A stretch of DNA of 64,000 nucleotides from Echinarachnius parma (lineage: Eukaryota > Echinodermata > Echinoidea > Clypeasteroida > Echinarachniidae), in contig JBAMJV010007234.1 in assembly GCA_037951105.1 (NCBI GenBank), positions 1-64,000 of the forward strand. The letters are read 5' to 3'. The notes below the pieces were generated by a model, which saw only the letters and a list, made by a program, of their open reading frames with translations, had not been told where the DNA came from and searched no databases. Made by a program: the position numbers and the translations under genes. Position 1 is the stretch's first letter, and every line of letters begins with the position of its first letter. Below, piece by piece: positions 56,201 to 64,000 of this stretch.

Positions 56201-59200
56201 ATATTATTTCGATATTATTTTATTGTAATTATATAGCATAAATTAATTTTCAATTATTTTCACAAAACATTCTTGTAAACATTAAGCATAAAAGAACTCC
56301 GAAAAGGAGTTTTCATAAAATTTTCTTTCAGTGTTGATAAGAGATCATTGCTTCAGTTTTTCAGATAAATGTCAATTTCGTCGTTTTCGCTCTTCGTTCC
56401 GCTTCAGTGACTGTCTCATTTACAGTCATCAATATGTCACGGTGTTACACTAAAAACAGCTATTTTTTATATTTCTGGAAAAATATGAATGGGAATGAAA
56501 TAATTTGTTTATTAACCCATAGGGCTATAATATGGATGCTAAATAGCAGCATTATCTTTTACCACTAATTAATATCATCAATATCAATTTGTTCACGGCG
56601 TTACGTTTTGTGTAACACCGTGACACTACCTCCTGGATCTCTATTGACATAATACAGTAGACATAATCAAATAATGCAAGATATTTTCGTTAGGTATGCT
56701 CGGGCATTGCTCATGCTATAATTATGTGAATAGGGTCAGTTGATAATGTTTCCATCTCAAAGTTACCCGAGTCATAAATGTGTAGGCGTTGTACATCCGT
56801 CTGTCTGTATGTGCATCTGTACATCAGTGTTCTTTTTTTTGGCAATATCTCAAGAATCGTTGGATGGATTTTGTTCAAACTTTGTACAATCCATGTATGC
56901 AGAGGTACGGATTATTGGATATGTTTTGGGGCCATGACGTCACAGGTCACATAGCTAATAAATATGCAAAAAATATAATATTCTCAAGATAGTTTAAGAA
57001 TCCTTGAAGGATAACATGATACTAATACTGGTATGCGTCCAGTGAAGTACATGACCTGATTAGAGAATGGGGTCATTGGAGGTCAAAGGTCAATGGGTCA
57101 AATTATTGTGTGTTTTTTCACAATTAAGGGGATAGTTGAGTTCTGGTAAAGAGAGTACAGTTTTGGTCAAACTGAATTTTAGTAACCAAAATATGCACCA
57201 TTACATTACAAACTGATAGTTATAACTCCACCAGTGCTCGAAAGGAATACAAAATTACGAATGACCTAGTAAAAAGCCTGTTATTATTCAAAAAGAGTCG
57301 TTAAAACTCAAGAGGGTGCTCTCTAAACCCTCATCGGTTTCAACCATTTTAAATGAAATATTGCGCATGTGATGTTTTGTTGATAATCAACAACTAAACC
57401 AAACACAAAAAGTAACTTCACCCCTAAGCAATTGCCCATAATTTCATAACCAAGAATCGTTTCAAGAAATGCATTTTGTTAAGAAAGAAAAAAAATTGTA
57501 AACTATTATTTTATTAATAGTAAATATATTACTCATTGCGGATATAGTATCGAAAATAATATCGCTAGTGATATTCGTTTGTCTCGCAATGTATGGTCAA
57601 CAAGGAATCAAAAAGATCACGACGTTTCGTGTGCCGCTGCATGATTCCTTGTTGACCATACATTGCGAGACAAACGAATATCACTAGCGATATTATTTCG
57701 ATATTATTTTATTGTAATTATATAGCATAAATTAATTTTCAATTATTTTCACAAAACATTCTTGTAAACATTAAGCATAAAAGAACTCCGAAAAGGAGTT
57801 TTCATAAAATTTTCTTTCAGTGTTGATAAGAGATCATTGCTTCAGTTTTTCAGATAAATATCAATTTCGTCGTTTTCGCTCTTCGTTCCGCTTCAGTGAC
57901 TGTCTCATTTACAGTCATCAATATGTCACGGTGTTACACTAAAAACAGCTATTTTTAAAAATTTCTGGAAAAATATGAATGGGAATAAAATAATTTGTTT
58001 ATTAACCCATAGGGCTATAATATGGATGCTAAATAGCAGCATTATCTTTTACCACTAATTAATATAATCAATATCAATTTGGTCACGGCGTTACGTTTTG
58101 TGTAACACCGTGACACTACCTCCTGGATCTCTATTGACATAATACAGTAGACATAATCAAATAATGCAAGATATTTTCGTTATGTATGCTCGGGCATTGC
58201 TCATGCTATAATTATATGAATAGGGTCAGTTGATAATGTTTCCATCTCAAAGTTACCCGAGTCATAAATGTGTAGGGGTTGTACATCCGTCTGTCTGTAT
58301 GTGCATCTGTACATCAGTGTTCTTTTTTTTTTGGCAATATCTCAAGAATCGTTGGATGGATTTTGTTCAAACTTTGTACAATCCATGTATGCAGAGGTAC
58401 GGATTATTGGATATGTTTTGGGGCCATGACGTCACAGGTCACATAGCTAATAAATATGCAAAAAATATATTATTCTCAAGATAGTTTAAGAATCCTTGAA
58501 GGATAACATGATACTAATACTGGTATGCGTCCAGTGAAGTACATGACCTGATTAGAGAATGGGGTCATTGGAGGTCAAAGGTCAATGGGTCAAATTATTG
58601 TGTGTTTTTTCACAATTAAGGGGATAGTTGAGTTCTGGTAAAGAGAGTACAGTTTTGGTCAAACTGAAATTTAGTAACCAAAATATGCACCATTATATTA
58701 CAAACTGATAGTTATAACTCCACCAGTGCTCGAAAGGAATACAAAATTACGAATGACCTAGTAAAAAGCCTGTTATTATTCAAAAAGAGTCGTTAAAACT
58801 CAAGAGGGTGCTCTCTAAACCCTCATCGGTTTCAACCATTTTAAATGAAATATTGCGCATGTGATGTTTTGTTGATAATCAACAACTAAACCAAACACAA
58901 AAAGTAACTTCACCCCTAAGCAATTGCCCATAATTTCATAACCAAGAATCGTTTCAAGAAATGCATTTTGTTAAGAAAGAAAAAAATGTGTAAACTATTA
59001 TTTTATTAATAGTAAATATATTATTCATTGCGGATAAGGTATCGAAAATAATATCGCTAGTGATATTCGTTTGTCTCGCAATGTATGGTCAACAAGGAAT
59101 CAAAAAGATCACGACGTTTCGTGTGCCGCTGCATGATTCCTTGTTGACCATACATTGCGAGACAAACGAATATCACTAGCGATATTATTTCGATATTATT

Positions 59201-59533
59201 TTATTGTAATTATATAGCATAAATTAATTTTCAATTATTTTCACAAAACATTCTTGTAAACATTAAGCATAAAAGAACTCCGAAAAGGAGTTTTCATAAA
59301 ATTTTCTTTCAGTGTTGATAAGAGATCATTGCTTCAGTTTTTCAGATAAATATCAATTTCATCGTTTTCGCTCTTCGTTCCGCTTCAGTGACTGTCTCAT
59401 TTACAGTCATCAATATGTCACGGTGTTACACTAAAAACAGCTATTTTTAAAAATTTCTGGAAAAATATGAATGGGAATAAAATAATTTGTTTATTAACCC
59501 ATAGGGCTATAATATGGATGCTAAATAGCAGCA

Positions 59534-61343
59534 GGGCAATTCCAAGGTAACAGCGTGACGGTAGGAGGGTGTTTCTCACGATGAAAGTCTAAATAACTCA
59601 CAAAATAAAAATGTCCAGAACCAAATTTTGATATGCATCTGTTACCACTATCCTACTAATTATTTACAATAGGAAAGAAAATCAAAATTCCCACTAAATT
59701 ATGAATTATGAATATCAATATCTGCGGTAACAGCGTGACGGCAAAAAGACATGGGTTTCTTACATGGTAAGAAACTAAGCAAACTCTGTGAACTACAGGA
59801 ACATTTTGCAATTTTGTCACATTGATTCTTTGTACTAGACATCAAGCTAGAACATCCAAATAAAAATGTAGAAAAAATCCAATGTTCATAGTAAATATGA
59901 TATCATAAACGTATCTGTGCACGGTAACAGCGTGACGGTAACAGCGTGACCTCTGAATTGTACATGTTATATATATGGGAGATATTGATGAGATGAATAA
60001 GATTATATAATTTTGATGTAGTCATCCAGAATCTATACAGAACTAGATGAATGGGTAATATAACCCAGATGCTCTGAAATGATGGTTCGCATGACACAAA
60101 TTTGCAGCCTAGCGCCCTCCATTGATCAAAAATGTTTTTGGACAAAACTGAAATTCTTATCTTTTTCAGAATTTAGTTTGAAGAACCATCAAATATCAAA
60201 CCCAAAATACAAACTTAATTGCAACAATGAAATATTAGACCTTTGACATCTGACCTTTGACCTTATTTCTCAAATTAGCATACAAATGTTTAATTTTATG
60301 TGGCACAGTGCATATCTACAAGCGATTTGTTTCATGTAACATGATTTCAATGTCAGTAAGTTTTTGTGTTTGAATTGGTAATTATCCGAGTGACCTTTGA
60401 CCTGTGCTCCAAACATTTTCATAGAATTTTCTTTTATCTACAGTACTCTTTCTAACATTAATTCTGGCATTTTTTTGTGAGATAAAAAATAAACTACAAT
60501 AATTTGACCTGTTGACCTTTGACCCCATGACCAAATTCTATAATCAGGTCATCTACTTCACTGAACGCATAGCAGTATTAATTATCATGTCATCCTTCAA
60601 GGATTCTGGAAATATCTTGAGAATAATAAATTTTTTGCATATTAATTAGCTGTGACCTTTGACCTTTGACCTCATGGCCCCAAAATGTATCAGATAATCC
60701 ATACCTCTGAATACATGTCTTGTACAAAGTTTGAACAGAATCCATCCAACGATTCTTGAGATATTGCAAAAAAAAAGTAGGTTGCGTCACGCTGTTACCC
60801 AAAAAGTAACAGCGTGACCAAATTGATATTGCTTAGATTAATTAGTGGTAAAAGATAATGCTGCTATTTAGCATCCATAATATAGCCCTATGGGTGAATG
60901 AAGAAGAAACAAAAAATAATTAAATTCCCATTCATATTTTTCCAGAAATATTAAAAATACCTGTTTTTAGGGTAACAGCGTGACATATAGATGACTATAA
61001 ATGAAACAGTCACTGAAGCAGAACAAAGAGCGAAAATGCCGAAATCAATATTTATCTGATAAATTGAAGTAATGTTCTTACCAACACTGAAAGAAAATTT
61101 TATGAAAACCTATTTTTGCAGCTCTTTTAAGCTTAATATTTACAAGTATATTTTGTGAAAATAATTGAAAATTAATTTATGCTAATTAATTCCTATGAAA
61201 TAATAGTTTACGCCAAACATTTTTTTGAACAAAGTGCATTTCTGAATAGTTTAATCTTTAAGCTTTAATTTGATACCAAATATGTTATGATTCGACGAAT
61301 TTGAAAAATGGGTGCTTATGTCAATGTTTGCTTGGAATTGCCC
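59534..61343 (-). mobile_element. Complete 1.81-kb TIR element, inverted in unit 6
   Basis: GGGCAATTCCAAGG at the left and CTTGGAATTGCCC at the right give perfect 13-bp TIRs. AGCA flanks both sides (59530-59533 and 61344-61347), a 4-bp target duplication. The reverse complement of 60530-61343 aligns along the tandem unit, including TATCTCAAGAATCGTTGGATG, TTTTGGGGCCATGA and GCTAAATAGCAGCATTATC, so it is a relative inserted in opposite orientation. The half at 59534-60500 has no counterpart in the units. Seven exact copies of a 13-mer (GTAACAGCGTGAC or its complement) lie at 59547, 59727, 59924, 59938, 60786, 60806 and 60972. No transposase is visible, so it is non-autonomous. The superfamily is not assigned. 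Confidence 0.8.
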
Positions 61344-63756
61344 AGCATTATCTTTTACCACTAATTAATATAATCAATATCAATTTGGTCACGGCGTTAC
61401 GTTTTGTGTAACACCGTGACACTACCTCCTGGATCTCTATTGACATAATACAGTAGACATAATCAAATAATGCAAGATATTTTCGTTATGTATGCTCGGG
61501 CATTGCTCATGCTATAATTATATGAATAGGGTCAGTTGATAATGTTTCCATCTCAAAGTTACCCGAGTCATAAATGTGTAGGGGTTGTACATCCGTCTGT
61601 CTGTATGTGCATCTGTACATCAGTGTTCTTTTTTTTTTGGCAATATCTCAAGAATCGTTGGATGGATTTTGTTCAAACTTTGTACAATCCATGTATGCAG
61701 AGGTACGGATTATTGGATATGTTTTGGGGCCATGACGTCACAGGTCACATAGCTAATAAATATGCAAAAAATATATTATTCTCAAGATAGTTTAAGAATC
61801 CTTGAAGGATAACATGATACTAATACTGGTATGCGTCCAGTGAAGTACATGACCTGATTAGAGAATGGAGTCATTGGAGGTCAAAGGTCAATGGGTCAAA
61901 TTATTGTGTGTTTTTTCACAATTAAGGGGATAGTTGAGTTCTGGTAAAGAGAGTACAGTTTTGGTCAAACTGAAATTTAGTAACCAAAATATGCACCATT
62001 ATATTACAAACTGATAGTTATAACTCCACCAGTGCTCGAAAGGAATACAAAATTACGAATGACCTAGTAAAAAGCCTGTTATTATTCAAAAAGAGTCGTT
62101 AAAACTCAAGAGGGTGCTCTCTAAACCCTCATCGGTTTCAACCATTTTAAATGAAATATTGCGCATGTGATGTTTTGTTGATAATCAACAACTAAACCAA
62201 ACACAAAAAGTAACTTCACCCCTAAGCAATTGCCCATAATTTCATAACCAAGAATCGTTTCAAGAAATGCATTTTGTTAAGAAAGAAAAAAATGTGTAAA
62301 CTATTATTTTATTAATAGTAAATATATTATTCATTGCGGATAAGGTATCGAAAATAATATCGCTAGTGATATTCGTTTGTCTCGCAATGTATGGTCAACA
62401 AGGAATCAAAAAGATCACGACGTTTCGTGTGCCGCTGCATGATTCTTTGTTGACCATACATTGCGAGACAAACGCATATCACTAGCGATATTATTTCGAT
62501 ATTATTTTATTGTAATTATATAGCATAAATTAATTTTCAATTATTTTCACAAAACATTCTTGTAAACATTAAGCATAAAAGAACTCCGAAAAGGAGTTTT
62601 CATAAAATTTTCTTTCAGTGTTGATAAGAGATCATTGCTTCAGTTTTTCAGATAAATATCAATTTCGTCGTTTTCGCTCTTCGTTCCGCTTCAGTGACTG
62701 TCTCATTTACAGTCATCAATATGTCACGGTGTTACACTAAAAACAGCTATTTTTAAAAATTTCTGGAAAAATATGAATGGGAATAAAATAATTTGTTTAT
62801 TAACCCATAGGGCTATAATATGGATGCTAAATAGCAGCATTATCTTTTACCACTAATTAATATAATCAATATCAATTTGGTCACGGCGTTACGTTTTGTG
62901 TAACACCGTGACACTACCTCCTGGATCTCTATTGACATAATACAGTAGACATAATCAAATAATGCAAGATATTTTCGTTATGTATGCTCGGGCATTGCTC
63001 ATGCTATAATTATATGAATAGGGTCAGTTGATAATGTTTCCATCTCAAAGTTACCCGAGTCATAAATGTGTAGGGGTTGTACATCCGTCTGTCTGTATGT
63101 GCATCTGTACATCAGTGTTCTTTTTTTTGGGCAATATCTCAAGAATCGTTGGATGGATTTTGTTCAAACTTTGTACAATCCATGTATGCAGAGGTACGGA
63201 TTATTGGATATGTTTTGGGGCCATGACGTCACAGGTCACATAGCTAATAAATATGCAAAAAATATATTATTCTCAAGATAGTTTAAGAATCCTGAAGGAT
63301 AACATGATACTAATACTGGTATGCGTCCAGTGAAGTACATGACCTGATTAGAGAATGGGGTCATTGGAGGTCAAAGATCAATGGGTCAAATTATTGTGTG
63401 TTTTTTCACAATTAAGGGGAGAGTTGAGTTCTGGTAAAGAGAGTACAGTTTTGGTCAAACTGAATTTTAGTAATCAAAATATGCACCATTACATTACAAA
63501 CTGATAGTTATAACTCCACCAGTGCTCGAAAGGAATACAAAATTACGAATGACCTGGTAAAAAGCCTGTTATTATTCAAAAAGAGTCGTTAAAACTCAAG
63601 AGGGTGCTCTCTAAACCCTCATCGGTTTCAACCATTTTAAATGAAATATTGTGCATGTGATGTTTTGTTGATAATCAACAACTAAACCAAACACAAAAAG
63701 TAACTTCACCCCTAAGCAATTGCCCATAATTTCATAACCAAGAATCGTTTCAAGAT

Positions 63757-64000
63757 TTCGTCTTGCCAATATATCCATATGGTAGTTAGGAAAATAATGT
63801 GTAAAAATAAGAGGTAACCATTAATCCATGGTTGAGTGAGCACACATTACAGAAAAAATAGTCATATTTCAAAATTCGCAAAAGTATTATCATCATTACA
63901 AATTATTGAGAGTTGGAAAATTTAAAAATGCACTGTTCCACAATTGCAATTAATGCATTTTACCACATGTGCCATCAAAAAATAAAAATAAATGGAATAT
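63757..64000. other. Unique sequence after the tandem array
   Basis: AT-rich sequence with no recognised feature. It is presumably the continuing intron of the second TMEM272-like gene. Confidence 0.4.

Larger units (their letters stand above)
51604..63756. repeat. Seven-copy 1.49-kb tandem array from a transposon
   Basis: Anchored on AGAAATGCATTTTGTTA, units start at 51651, 52994, 54484, 55976, 57465, 58957 and 62263. Most are 1489-1494 bp. The first is 1343 bp because it lacks a hairpin. Unit 6 is 3306 bp because a 1810-bp element sits in it. Left of unit 1 is a transposon end, GGGCAATTCCAAG (51604-51616). Each unit joins transposon-derived sequence, a truncated family-2 TTAA MITE (from TTAAGGGGATAGTTGAG) and, from unit 2 on, a 154-bp foldback. 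The array ends at CGTTTCAAG near 63756 without a matching right terminus. Short frames in the units shift with T-run length between copies, so they are not conserved proteins. Confidence 0.9.

Noticed and set aside
52284..63281. Recurrent 62-84 codon frames in the tandem units
   Set aside because: They recur because the DNA is tandemly repeated. T-run length changes shift the frame between units, so no protein is conserved.
51651..63756. CRISPR-like or bacterial repeat array
   Set aside because: Units are 1.49 kb with no short repeat-spacer pattern, and the context is clearly a eukaryotic genome.

Overview
The window is nuclear DNA of an animal, most likely a marine invertebrate deuterostome (echinoderm or hemichordate type). 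This is an inference from its composition: one intron-rich host gene with small GC-rich exons in AT-rich, transposon-packed introns; several non-LTR retrotransposons; a tRNA-derived SINE; many non-autonomous DNA transposons; and very long simple-sequence arrays. Nothing bacterial or organellar was seen.

Host genes. Five plus-strand exons (11905-11955, 26298-26420, 31643-31702, 32948-33166, 41122-41270) form a gene for a small multi-pass membrane protein of the TMEM272-like family. Exons 2 to 5 join in one frame, every junction in phase 1, with a consensus or near-consensus splice site at nearly every boundary. A second, diverged first exon with a matching leader lies at 50565-50624. It implies a tandem paralogue that continues beyond the right edge. 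The DNA upstream of the two first exons is also duplicated (about 4063-6735 and 48835-50475).

Layout. 1-4.06 kb: a broken minus-strand LINE inside a TTAA-flanked MITE. 4.06-6.7 kb: upstream duplication block A with two foldback elements and a SINE. 7.8-9.1 kb: a decayed minus-strand gene relic. 10.1-11.5 kb: a hAT-like element with an 8-bp target duplication. 11.9-26.3 kb (intron 1): mainly CCTCTA/CCTCCA hexamer arrays, TTC arrays and a 44-bp minisatellite, then one unrecognised possible exon (22112-22355) and a LINE fragment. 26.3-41.3 kb: the remaining exons, with MITEs and an uninterrupted RTE-type LINE (983-codon ORF) nested in an older LINE that also carries a MITE. 41.3-48.9 kb: intergenic, with a degenerate minisatellite, a 43-bp-TIR element, two foldback elements each split by a different TTAA element, and a LINE with an open 683-codon reverse transcriptase ORF. 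48.9-51.5 kb: duplication block B and the paralogue's first exon. 51.6-63.76 kb: seven copies of a 1.49-kb tandem unit, one split by a complete 1.81-kb relative of the unit in inverted orientation.

The most unusual system is this last one. It is a transposon family with 13-bp terminal inverted repeats (GGGCAATTCCAAG) and repeated copies of a 13-bp motif (GTCACGCTGTTAC). One lineage was truncated, captured other MITEs and amplified as a satellite. In that lineage the motif carries the same C-to-G change at every retained site.

All positions and repeat matches were read by eye from the sequence. Family names rest on recalled protein and repeat features, not on database searches.
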